Source: Plasmodium coatneyi (lineage: Eukaryota; Apicomplexa; Aconoidasida; Haemosporida; Plasmodiidae). From it: a DNA stretch of 64,000 nucleotides. Below, in pieces: positions 23,906 to 34,714 of this stretch. Below the pieces are notes generated by a model. It searched no databases. It was given only the letters and a program-made list of their open reading frames with translations, and was not told the origin of the DNA. Each line of letters opens with the position of its first letter. Positions within the stretch are counted from its first letter, which is position 1. The position numbers and the translations under genes were made by a program. The stretch is taken from positions 310,001 to 374,000 of the forward strand of contig NC_033561.1 of assembly GCF_001680005.1 (NCBI RefSeq), written 5' to 3'.

Positions 23906-25079
23906 CAAGAAATAGTATACATATATCCGTTAGTAACCCGCCTAATCGTCCCATCCGTACACATTTTAAATGACGCTAACTTTGTATTAGCCCTTACCAG
24001 GGGTTCAAATTATTCCTCTTGGGGAGTCATAAAATTAGCATAACTTCGACTGTGCACCTGTACGTATGCGTAAATGCACAAATCCATTCGTGTATTGACA
24101 TATGCCCCGCCTCCCCCTTCCGCTTAAAGACGTATATAAGTACTCATACAACAAGATTATCATTGGCGACTCTAGCGGATGCGTCTTTGTTTACGAAATG
24201 GAAGACAACCTCCTAAACTCGGTAATTTATTTGGACCTACGTCCAATATGCGCACAAATGGGAAGGGAAGCTGCCTCTACACATGTGTATGCACATATAC
24301 ATATGCATAACCCCCCTGTCGTTGCATGGACCCCCCCTGCAGACCAAGGAAGAGATCGACGAATTCTTACGATGGGTTGAAAACAAGATATACGTGAACA
24401 AGGAAAAAGTGAAGAGGCAGTTCCAGCTTTGCGAGGTGAGGGTCGCCGTTCTCTGCTTTAGTATTCCGCCGTTTCAACGCTCCATCGCTTTGCCATTTTT
24501 TTTAATTTTCCCCTTCCACCTTGCACGTGCGAATGGAAATACTTCACTTTGAAATGTCCTTTAAAATTTAAAAAATGTTTGTAGGAGAGGGAAAAACTTC
24601 TGAGGAAGGAGGAGCAAAACGTAAGTCACATACACACGTGTATATATATTTATACATACACATACGCGCGCCCCATATTCACAAGTGCATAATAAAAAAA
24701 AAAAAAAAGAGGAGGGGGGGGTAATGCACCATGGGATAAGCAGATGAATAAAGCATGATGCACCACGCATGAGAAGAATGCACTGCAGATAGCGTTGTTC
24801 AAAATGCTTCATATAAATAATGCACATAACGTCAACTTTCGCACTTCGTCTTTTTATCCTTTTTCTTATCTCTTTTCCGTTTTCACCTTTTCTCTGTCCT
24901 CTTTTTATTCTCCACCTCCTGCACCCCTCCCATTCGCATGTCTTCACATTCTTTTCCTCCTGGCTCCACTTTCCGAATAGACAAATGAAAGGAAAGAGCA
25001 ACTGAAGAATAAACTGGATGAAGACTACAAAAACGCACTGGAAAAGTACAGAGGGTATTTACTGGGGAATAAATTATAA
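18975..25079 (+). CDS. Axonemal dynein intermediate chain, WDR63/IC140 type (18 exons)
   Basis: Exons: 18975-19363, 19643-19826, 20026-20130, 20259-20516, 20667-21185, 21412-21480, 21623-21683, 21799-21966, 22160-22306, 22466-22539, 22812-22925, 23150-23283, 23562-23869, 23910-24002, 24130-24221, 24343-24435, 24585-24620, 24981-25079; about 980 aa, phases consistent. The N-terminus is lysine-rich. The middle matches the WDR63 (DNAI3) pattern: FKDSKKYYKGNHALVVDEE, then LYKQQIEEEIKSTRVTENRK, a GVQYNIDF block, LQKFLHKHFPVMEKCL. WD repeats follow (SYILIWSYSNYINPLY, VVIAGCSNGLLVVWKLP, VDGTILLWD, FSLWKE, GHIEIWNL, GDSSGCVFVYEM), and the end is a charged coiled coil as in WDR63. This chain belongs to inner-arm dynein f/I1; in Plasmodium the only flagellate stage is the male gamete. 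The 13/14 junction spans a 24-A run and is doubtful (see findings); the exon 14 donor (GTTCAA) is also weak. Confidence 0.8.
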
Positions 25080-25294
25080 ACAAAGGAACGACCAGGGAGT
25101 CCACAAATACTTTGAACTGTTAGATTTCTTTTCCTATTTTTCTTTCTCTTCTGTTTTGATTGGCGAACCGAGTTGCGGCAGCAAAATGTGCATCATCGAG
25201 TGGGGGATCATCACACCAGTGGAACCGAAGAATAGCCACGTCACAACGTGAAGCATCTTCCGCCCTACTTTTTACACAAACATGGGGGCATATT

Positions 25295-26111
25295 TCATTG
25301 CCCTATTTGATCCTTTATATGCTCAACCAGCTTTTGCTTTATCCATTTCTTGTCATGCGGTTTGTACGTCCATGAGGGTTGATGGAATCTGCCAAAAAAA
25401 AAAAAAAAAAAAAGTACACATATTTTAGCTTTAAAAATGTAGGAGCGCATTTTTCCAAACGTGCTTTCTATAGCCATCGGGCTAGATGAAGTGCCCTCCT
25501 ATCTTGCTCTTCACAGAATTGTCTACACGAATGAGGAGCGAGCGGCATATTGGCTATTTCCTTTTCATTCTCGTTCCTGTCAACTCATTTTTTTTTTTTT
25601 TTTTTTTCCTTTTCTCTTAACACTAACAGCATCAAGGTCATCTTTTGTATGTTGTCAATGTACAAGAACAAATCGTTCATGTTGTAAGTTATTCTTTGGA
25701 CGGTGGGGTCATTCTCCTTTATGGCCTGTTCGTATAATTGGCAAATTCCTAGAGAGAGAAAAAAAAAGTGTACATATAAGCCCATTTTTATAAACACACA
25801 TTTGTACGAAACTCTTCATGATTCTTAGAGCAGACGCACACCGATGCAGTCATGGATATATGCATACACGCCTAACTAAACTGCTACAGACACAGATTAA
25901 CAGCGCAATCGCCGTGGAACTTTTAAAGCGTGTTAATCCCATGTGTTGGTTGTTCATTTGTTTTTATAACTGCGCTTTTATAAGCCTATCTGTCCTGCGC
26001 CTACTAACCATTTAGGGCCAACTTCAACGAATTGTATTCTACGAATGTTCTACTTTCTATTTTCCTTGAAAACTGAACCAGCAGGACAACATCACTATAG
26101 TTGGAACTCAT
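25295..26111 (-). CDS. ERH: Enhancer of rudimentary homologue ERH (three exons)
   Basis: Exons 26111-26009, 25748-25628 and 25388-25295 on the minus strand join to 105 aa, nearly the 104 aa of animal ERH. The N-terminus MSSNYSDVVLLVQFSR matches the MSHTILLVQPTKR start; ICQLYEQAIKENDPTVQRIT matches VCKMYEEHLKRMNP...IT; YNMNDLFLYIDNI matches the SQLFDFIDDL segment; WTYKPHDKKWIKQKL matches TYQPYNKDWIKEKI. Both introns use GTTAGT donors, and choosing the exon 2 donor inside codon CT|A restores an ungapped alignment across the junction. ERH is a small homodimeric nuclear protein tied to splicing and RNA processing, and to methylation-linked RNA factors in other eukaryotes. It converges on the dynein chain gene with 215 bases between them. 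Confidence 0.92.
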
Positions 26112-27777
26112 TTTCCTTTATCTCCTTTTTTAGTCGTAAAAAATGTAGCTATTATGCCAGGGGGTATACTTTAATTTTTTTTTTTTCTCTTCCTTATTCT
26201 GTTTTAAAATTTTGTAGCTTTTCTATAATTACGTTTTTTCGCTATTTTTCCTTTTTGGGGGTTTCTTTTTTCTTTCATATGTTTTCCTTGTTCCTTTTTT
26301 GTCCCTCCTTAAATGGTAAAAAAAAAGTTGCTCTATCGAAAGGGAAAACGTCGAACAGTAAATTTTAAAATTAACCACCTGTTTTTCTCACGCCATCACG
26401 TTTTGCTATGCATATATGCGCACAAGTTCAAATGAATGCGGGGGGCAGAAGTGCTAGCAAAAGCTCTCCAACAATTTTGGCGGTACAATACATGCTAATT
26501 GTATAGTATTTTTTTTTTTTTTTTGTGCAAAAATGTACGCAATATTCTCCTTCACGTGTGAGGCAGCGTCATAACTTTTTTTTCAGCTTCTGCTTTAAAT
26601 CAGAACAAGTGCAAAAAATGGCCTTTCATAAACAATTGGTTAATCGTACAAACTGTATAAAACAGTTTGCACTTCCTTTCTTTTTTTTCCAAAAATTTGT
26701 TCCCTTCGTCCATGTTGCGGGTTAAAGTGGTAAGGCGACATGGGATCATCTGTGCAACGCAAAGGTAACATAACTTTCGGAATGGCAGAATCATTCGAAG
26801 GAACACATGTTGGCAAGGGGGGAACTTCATCTATGCACGTATTCCTATAGACCGTCCCCTCCCCCCTAACGATGGTGTGGCACACGACGTTGGATTTCTT
26901 ATAACATGACAGTTAATTCCCAATGGAAAATAAAGAAAGGGGTGAAAGGACACCATACCTCAGTTGCATAGTAAAAAACAGTTACGGCACACCCGCGAAT
27001 AAAGAAAATACGAAGGTATATTTTTGCGGCGTGTCCCATGTAGTTCATACCAGCCGCGCAGAGCCAGCACTTGGGTCCTACTTTCGAATGGTTGGAACAA
27101 AAAAAGTAATATGAGCAAAGAATGAAATTTTTTTTTTTTTTCCAATTTGATCACTTTTAATTATGAACACATGTCCGGATAGCAACATCTTTGTATCATG
27201 CTCATACAGACACATTCACAAATGAACAAACGCGCCCAAATAACGCAATTCGGGGAGTTTAAAAAAAAAGGAAAAACAAAACATATACAGTAGCCTGGTG
27301 CACGTCCAGAGAGATAAAAACAAAAGGAAAAAAAAAAACAAGATTGTCCTGTTTGCGTTTACAAATAATTTACTATTCTTCCCTTTGAAAGGGACAATGG
27401 TACGGCCAGGTGGCGGCGTTGAAAACACGCATCTTACCATACCATGCGTGGATACATACTATTCCATTAGTCCATTTCTGTGGTGACACACCTCACAGAT
27501 TTGTGATTAAGGGCACGTTGCGGACGCAGAGCTGCTAAGCCGATTCTGCGTCTATCTCCAATTACGCAGAATAAGCATTCAACGTGCGGGACTTACATTC
27601 ACAGGGCCGCTTCTCCGTTTCCCCCTGCTTTGGCAAATAATACCCATTCGTTCGTCTCCTGTTCGTGGAAATTACACACAGCGATGTGTGCCTGGGCATA
27701 CACATGTACTCCCTTTTGTTGGATGGAAAAAATACCCGACGGAAGAACATTTCCCATGCTTATGCCCCCCCGCAGAG
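26112..27777. other. Intergenic region between ERH and XPB
   Basis: No gene is secure here. A plus ATG frame at 26923-27114 (MENKERGERTPYLSCIV...) and a minus frame at about 26600-26720 (MDEGNKFLEKKERKCKLF...) are mildly coding-like but lack a family match or clear splice partners. T runs occur at 26510-26524 and 27128-27140. Confidence 0.4.
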
Positions 27778-30700
27778 CTACCTGTTCTGACTTAGAAACT
27801 TCCTAAAAAGGATGTGCTTATCAGCGAACTTCTTCTGCGAGGTTTTTTTTTTGTCACTAAAAGTTACATCCACGTTGGAGGACAATTTTAGCAACCCCCC
27901 ACTGTCCACCTTTTTCAGCACGTCCTCCTTCTTCCCGTGCGAAGAAACAATGTTTGTTTTACTTGCCATTTTTGGAGTATCCTTCCTATAACTGGGATCC
28001 TCAAAAAGGTCGTCGTCTTCGTCATTATTACCATCGTCGGTGCTTGCCAAAATGCACTTTAGCAAATTTTCCTGAATCTTCTTATTTTTATAAACCAAAT
28101 TTAATTTATTAAAATCGACAATGTTGTCACTAAGGACATTGTAGGCATATCCCTGGTTGATGAGAAATCTCTGTCTCTTATCAGAGTAGCACATTTCTAT
28201 GGTGTCTTTACTAACTAGACTGTAAAAGAAGGAGTCCGGGTCGTTAATATTTTTCTTCTCATTGGCTTTATTTTTTGGCCTAATAATTCTTCCTAATCTT
28301 TGCGCCTCCTGTCTTCTAGACGCAAAATTGAAAGATATTTGAATAACCACATTTGCAATAGGAATATCAATTGCGTTATCTCCAACTTTACTCAACAAAA
28401 TTGTATTAATGTTGGAGTCATTTTTAAATTTGTTGATGATAGCTATTCTTTCAATAGGAGAAAGCTTCCCATAAATGAATGGCTTGTTTAGCGTTTTCGC
28501 AATATGCAAAAGGGCAAAAATGTTGTCACTAAAAACGATAATTTTGTCGTTATTCTGTTCATGGTATTTTATTAAATATTCACACATCATTAGCTTTCTG
28601 GGATTACAGGTGTAGAGCCTTCTCTTAATAAAGCTGTTTGACTTCAAATAATATTTATAAAACGAACTGGGCATACTACACCATATTTCCTTACACAAGG
28701 CTTTCGCCAAAAAACCTTTGTTTTGCAATTCTACCCAATTCGCTTCATACAACTTGGGCCCAATAATCCACTGTAAATCCCTGATTAACAAATCTTCCCT
28801 TACCAGCGTTGCCGTTAGACCCAACTTACAATGCGATTTTACTATATCGTTTATTCTTCTAAAGGATGGTGCTGGGGCGAATTGTACCTCGTCAAAAACG
28901 AGTAATCCCCACTCTCTTCTTCTTATGTCATTTACAATCTTCAAACTTTGCTCACTCCTTTTTCCTGAATATGCCAACATGGTGTATGTAGATATTAACA
29001 CCCCTGCTTCGTTAATGGGCCACAAATCGAATTTATAATCCGAAGTCAAAATTCTTATATGCCTTGGATGTATATTCGTAAAATCTTCGAACTGCTTTTT
29101 CCATTGCTCCACAGCTACGGCTGATGTGGTTAAAAAGAGAGACGACTTCTTTATAGTACTAGCAGCTGTAATTCCTGTTAACGTTTTACCTACCCCACAG
29201 GGAAGAACTATAATGCCCGACCTACTCCTTCCATTGCTGAACATTTTCCTCAAAGCCTTCTCTTGGTAGTACCTTATCTGCACATGACTTTTTAATGAGC
29301 AAATCAAATTGGGGTTCTTTTTATCTCTTCTAAAATCGTATTCCATTAGTAGAGGCCTCTGCATTGTTTGTAATGCCTCCTGCTTTACCTCTTCTATTTT
29401 ATCGCAGTTCACTTCAAATGAGTATACCTCAGCTGACGTTGCTGCATTCTCGTTTAAATTTTCATTCGCATTCTTTTTCTCCTGTAGCATTAGCTGCTTT
29501 TCGCTTTCGCTTATTTTGAAGCCTGTAAAAAGGGGTGCCATTTGTCAGTGTTTTGTGGTGCAAGGTGTAAGATATGCCCAATCGGGGTGGCTTCCCTACG
29601 CGGGATGTTGTTACCCAGGTGAAACACACCCAAATATATATTCCCCATGGGTGAAAAAGAAGACGTGGAGATGAAACTCCGCCTAACGATGTGCAAATTC
29701 TTATAACCCAGCTGAGCAGTGTCCAAGACGGGCGCCTCATAAGTCACGTAGGTATCCTTAGCCTTCCTATCGCCTCCAGCTTCGCTAAGAAAATTACTCT
29801 GATTATTAACTGCGCCAATATTCGATGCACCACTGTCAGCTACACCTTGGCCAGATTTACTCTCCTGAAAATTATTACTCAGCGTGAACATATTTTTAAT
29901 TTTCTGGTCACTGTTATTTTCACTCGAATACAACCTTGCATTTTTTATGATGCTATTTTTTAACAGATAATCCAACTCTGATTTATTTGTAGCTTCAATG
30001 TAGTACTTGTTTTCTCGAAGAACTAATTTTGCCTTCCCAAACGATTCGGCACTTTTCGTAATGTTTTGTACTAACTCGTTTGGCAAAAAGTTTTTCGAAA
30101 ATTTGTCCAAGTTTACTAACAATTCATCCAGGGTAACCCCCACGGATATGGCGGCATATAGAGAAAAAATGGTTAGCTGAAATTCGTGAATTAATTCTGG
30201 TCTACAGATCGGTTCAGCTATCGTTATGAGAAAATCCGAGGCCTGCTTACTGCAACTGTTAAACATTTCTAAGTATATAAATCCGTCTGAGCAAATCCAC
30301 ATGGGCTTGTTCATGTGATTTTTTTTTAACTTCATGTCCTTGCTGTAATCGTAAAAACCCCTCTGTTGTATGTTTATTGAGTCTGTGCTGAATGGCAGGT
30401 TTATCACTTTCTTGTCGAAGCGCATTTCGTAGTACTCCTTCAGTTTGCTCTTCACATTCTGGGGGAACTCCCCCTCTTCACCCCTGCAAGGTGGGCAGAC
30501 AGAGCGGTAACCGATTTGTGTACAACAAAGTTGAGTGAAAAAAAGACAAGTGACCGATGATCGGTGAACGGTGAACACGGCAAGCTGTACTGAGCGACTT
30601 TACGGGGGAACTTCCCCCAAACGTCCACCTAAAATAACAGCTTCAAATACGCATGCACGTGCATCCTGTTCAATCGCATCGTCGTTAAAACAGATTGACG

Positions 30701-31042
30701 GAACGTAGCACAAAGGGAGGCGCACTTCGCGAAGACATTCAAAATGTGGCAAACATGTGTGCACTCATGAGAGGAAATTCCTACTGCAGAATAATACACC
30801 CACAACGGGAGGGCAACAAATTAGCACCAGAACATAAGCATAAGCACAAGCACGCGACGGGCCCCACAAATGGGCAAACCAATCCAACAGTGCAAATACT
30901 CTCACACTTACATCTTCCTGGCCGCCTTTAGCTTGCGCCTTTTCTCACTTCTGGCATAGTAATCCTCATTTAAAATGTCTGCTCTTTTGTGAACCCCCCT
31001 CGTGGGATAATTCGTGCTGCTGTGATCACCTGAATCCTCCAT
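27778..31042 (-). CDS. XPB: TFIIH helicase/translocase XPB (RAD25, ERCC3)
   Basis: Three exons on the minus strand: 31042-30912, 30483-29708, 29522-27778; phases 2/1 and 1/2 match, giving 883 aa. XPB is the ATP-driven DNA translocase of TFIIH, opening promoters and damaged DNA in nucleotide excision repair. The N-terminal domain (exon 2) carries NKPMWICSDGFIYLE as in XPB. Exon 3 has the YQEKALRKMF Q-like region, Walker A LPCGVGKT, motif II VFDEVQ, motif III LTATLVRED with the RED motif, FSDNIFAL, and motif VI RRQEAQRLGRIIR. FFYSLVSKDTIEMCYS and KRQRFLINQGYAY match the XPB C-terminus. The motif II residue after DEV is Gln rather than the usual His. Exon 1 starts in MEDSGDHSSTNYP and ends at a GTAAGT donor. 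The exon 2 donor (GTTATA) was chosen by phase. Confidence 0.93.
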
Positions 31043-32494
31043 CGTTAAAGTCGTTTAAAATTCTTCATCTTAATTGGAAACCTGCCGTTTTGAACTATTC
31101 CCACGATTGCATTTCGTCCTTTTTCGAAATGTGGATAAAAAGGAAAGGAACGCCGTTTGCCAAACTGCACGAAAATTAAAATTTCGCCCTCAGTTAAAAC
31201 AAAGCAATGTCAAAATTACCAATGTTTAAGAGGAACATCAAAGTTGTGCTAGTCGCGCGAGCAAATGCCAACTATTCGAAAATCAAACAACTGCGCAAAG
31301 TACGATGTGGTAAAAAAGAAACCCTAAAAAATGACCCTCAAGGAAAAGGCCAATTCGCTTGATGATCTAATTTGTGTAGAAAAATTTTTAAACGAATGTC
31401 CATCATTGCATTGAACAAATAAAGTTGGAACACGTTTCGACAGTTTTGCGTTCCCTTAAAAATTATATAACACGTATATTTTTATCTGCCAAAATGTTTT
31501 GTGTCCTTTTTTTCTTTATTTTTATAGCGTCAATTTTAACTGCCTTGAAAATTATTCCCCTCCCCTTTTGCACTTCCTGCGGGTAAAATGTTAAAGCTCT
31601 TTTTACGCAAAATGGGCCCCTTCAAAAACGACAGAGGAAAGAGAAAAATGAACAAATATGCGAAGAAGCTAACGAACAAACATGAACAGTTTGTGCCTCC
31701 CCTCACCCTAACACATAGATAGCAACCGCTTCAAACAGAAATGTCCGCAAAGCAATTTTACCAAATTTAAAAAAAAAAAAATGAGCAATTTTTTAATTGT
31801 TTTTTTCTTCCTACGCGTATCAAAAAAATAGTTGTGCGTGTATCAAAACAAAGGGTTAAGTGGAGGGTGGAATGTAATACATGTTTCAAATTGGGATAAA
31901 AGGCAGTTAGCAAATAATTCACACACAGCGCATAGCACGCACGGGGGGATACCAATACACGTGCGTCCACACAAAAGGATATGCAAATGCATGTACTCAT
32001 TTCCCCGCCGAGTGCGGGCCATGCCACAAATATTTTCACTTTAAGGATTAAAAATAAAGCAAATCGCGAACGTATGCGCAGTGAACGCGCTGTATACATA
32101 CACACACAAGTATGCAATTTTGAATAGCGTCAAAAAGAACATCCTATTTGCATACCACATACGCAGCTGTGCTCGTGTATGTGCATACTATGCAGGTGCT
32201 CACAAATGTGTACGGTGGGGCTGTACAATGGGGTACGCAAAAATGGTTAGTGAATGATAGGCAAATGGAAAGCAAATGACCCACGAATGACGGCCAAATA
32301 GAAGACGAACGGGGATGCCTTCCATTCGTGGCGTCCGATCCGTTCTCTCACCGTACTACAAATAAACGTCCGCATTGCGGTACATAAAAAGGGACATAAA
32401 AATTTGCAAGCAGTTAAGTCCTTACACCTAAACGTGCCCACAACGACGCATTGCCATTTTTTCCACCCGCGGAGCTGCCGTCCAGATGTTAACC
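31043..32494. other. Intergenic region upstream of XPB and downstream of dynamin
   Basis: Both neighbours are on the minus strand, so this holds the XPB promoter and the dynamin-like gene's 3' end. A 51-codon plus ORF, 31207-31362 (MSKLPMFKRNIKVVLV...), and an overlapping 27-codon ORF at 31331 look mildly coding but are unproven. Nothing else seen. Confidence 0.4.
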
Positions 32495-34714
32495 CTAAAG
32501 CTCCTGATTCCTAATCTCCGCCAACATCTTGATCGCCTGGTTTAGGGACTCCAAATTCTTCTTGCAGTTGTTCCGTTTCACCTTTATGGAAGAACATTCG
32601 TTAAACAAATTAAAAAGCTCGCTATTATGCAAATTGGAAATGAGCACCTTCTGCATGGTCTTCCTCGACGTATTAACCATAAAGTGCATAATTGCTTTGG
32701 GAACTGCATCGGCTATGTGCTTTCGAACAATGTTAAAGTAGTTGTTAATTAAAGATTTGATAAGGTCGATTTCTATTATTTCCTTGGAAGAGGAGGAATA
32801 TTCTGGAATTATTTTTTCAGGAATGACTGGCAGAACGAAGACGTTTTCCCTACTATTGTGGATGTTCATAATTTTTGTTCCTTCTTTATTTTTGAAGGGC
32901 CGCACATCGTCTTTTCCTTTCCACAGCTTGGCGTCTTCCTTATACGACGGATGGTGTGACGATTGCTGAACCGGTGTGTGGTGATGTGGTGATTGATGAC
33001 GCAGCGTCTGCTGCTGCGGGTGCAGAACGGTGGAACTGTTCATGCAATTGTTGTTGCTGCCGGTGCTGGCTGGGGGATATCCATCCGGGAAGTCCCTCTT
33101 CAAGTGAGGCAACTTATTGCTGTTGCTATGCATGTGCACCGCATGGTCTAACTCTTCCAGGTAGTCATTATCCTTATCGTATACATTCCTCATAAACTGT
33201 TCATTCAAAAAATCCGGGTGACTCGTATTAATGTAGGACAGCTCAATTAGCATCAAATTTTTTATCATTTCTTTTGTTGGTTGTAGACAATCTTTTAACA
33301 ATATTTTAACCTGCTCATTTATTGCACTCTTCAAATTGGTAAATCTTTCCATATCTGCTATTCTACAATTGTCCACAATTTTTATGAGTTCTTCATACAC
33401 CTGATCTGCGCAACGCAGAGAAGGTTCCTTCAAGCAGTTTATTAATTTCTTTATCAACGTTTCGAAAGCGCTTTCTGGAACGAAGAGGGCACCTCTTGGG
33501 CCGCTAGAATTACGAATAGCTATTCGAATCTCTTCATCTGTTAACAACTCTAATGGGGAAAAATCATTTAAAGATTTTATATACCAGTCATTAAAAATGT
33601 AATGTATTCTAGCTCCTCCTTTTAACTCATCCACTCGGTCCTTATAAAATACTTTTCCATCTATTATGTCTTGATATTGCTGAGAAAATTTCGTAATATA
33701 ATTCACCAAAACTGCTAAATATTCGGACCGGTTCATATTATCCATGGGTTCTCCTAATTCTAGTAACTTCTCCTCCTCTATGCTTTTCAAAGCATCTATT
33801 TTAGGCTTCAAAAAAGGGACGGTATTTTTAATATGTTCAATAAGAATATTATTTAACTTTTTCGCTAAATTCTTAATTCCACATTCCATAATGCATTCCA
33901 TTTGGTTCGAAAGATCTAAACATTGATTGAAATATTCTTCCTCCTTCCTCAATGAATCTTCAATGGTGGTGTTATCCTCCACATCCTTCTGACTCCTACA
34001 CACAACTGCCACGAACCCTTTTTTCAATGGATACAACGAACCGCTAATCATCTTCTTCCATATTTCCGGCTTCTCTACCATGTCACATTTTGTGATAACT
34101 CCTATGGTCCTCTCATGTTTCGGGTCCACACTTCTAGCCATTTTCAAACTATCCGAATTTGCTAAATCTATGTTAGCACAAGAAACGGCTAAAATAATGC
34201 AATTAGGATTCTTTATATATTTATTTACCAAATTGACAATTTGCTCCTCCACATTTTGTGGCTGATTTCCTACGGGTACCTTCGTCAACCCTGGCAAATC
34301 TATTAGGGTTAAATCTAAAACGTCACTTTTGTGTATTTCTATAATTATTGGAGTTTCCTTAATGCACTTATTCCCTCCGGTAATTTCTTCCGTCACATCT
34401 ATCAGCATATCATTCAAAATGGAAAAATCGTCTACATGTTTTTCCACTCGGTTATTTTCATAGTCGGTATACGTCAACGTGCAGTAACATTCTTCCGACT
34501 TTGAATTCGTTAACTGTATAATTATGGGGGTCCTCGTTACGATATCTTCACCCTTTGGCATAAAACTTAACCCAACTAGCGATTCCAAAAGGGACGTCTT
34601 CCCTACTGACTGAGCACCCACTACCGCGATGTGCGGCAAGCTAAGCGTCTCACTGCTAATGAACGAAGACAGCACGTTTTGCAGCTTGTTTACTATTGGC
34701 ACTAGTTTATCCAT
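32495..34714 (-). CDS. Dynamin-like GTPase
   Basis: Single exon, 739 aa, starting MDKLVPIVNKLQN. Dynamins polymerise on membrane necks and use GTP to constrict or cut them. G1 is GAQSVGKTSLLESL (residues ~33-46), the switch I region is KGEDIVTRTP, G3 is DLPGLTKV, and G4 is TKCD. The stalk/middle region follows (SGPRGALFVPESAFETL is the conserved dynamin block), then a low-complexity His/Gln/Ser-rich insert (~550-600) in place of a PH domain, and a C-terminal GTPase effector domain (IKSLINNYFNIVRKHI to the end). The complete GTPase-middle-GED plan and absence of PH and PRD match the organelle-type dynamin-related proteins. In Apicomplexa these serve apicoplast division, secretory organelles or endocytosis; I cannot assign which from the sequence alone. 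Confidence 0.93.
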   Translation of the reverse strand: MDKLVPIVNKLQNVLSSFISSETLSLPHIAVVGAQSVGKTSLLESLVGLSFMPKGEDIVTRTPIIIQLTNSKSEECYCTLTYTDYENNRVEKHVDDFSILNDMLIDVTEEITGGNKCIKETPIIIEIHKSDVLDLTLIDLPGLTKVPVGNQPQNVEEQIVNLVNKYIKNPNCIILAVSCANIDLANSDSLKMARSVDPKHERTIGVITKCDMVEKPEIWKKMISGSLYPLKKGFVAVVCRSQKDVEDNTTIEDSLRKEEEYFNQCLDLSNQMECIMECGIKNLAKKLNNILIEHIKNTVPFLKPKIDALKSIEEEKLLELGEPMDNMNRSEYLAVLVNYITKFSQQYQDIIDGKVFYKDRVDELKGGARIHYIFNDWYIKSLNDFSPLELLTDEEIRIAIRNSSGPRGALFVPESAFETLIKKLINCLKEPSLRCADQVYEELIKIVDNCRIADMERFTNLKSAINEQVKILLKDCLQPTKEMIKNLMLIELSYINTSHPDFLNEQFMRNVYDKDNDYLEELDHAVHMHSNSNKLPHLKRDFPDGYPPASTGSNNNCMNSSTVLHPQQQTLRHQSPHHHTPVQQSSHHPSYKEDAKLWKGKDDVRPFKNKEGTKIMNIHNSRENVFVLPVIPEKIIPEYSSSSKEIIEIDLIKSLINNYFNIVRKHIADAVPKAIMHFMVNTSRKTMQKVLISNLHNSELFNLFNECSSIKVKRNNCKKNLESLNQAIKMLAEIRNQEL

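Noticed and set aside
23990..24020. GGGGTTCAAAT, resembling a tRNA T-loop
   Set aside because: No acceptor stem or anticodon arm around it; it lies at the end of a dynein-chain exon.
32956..33195. Cys-rich plus frame antisense to dynamin
   Set aside because: It is a shadow of the His/Gln/Ser-rich insert of the dynamin-like protein.
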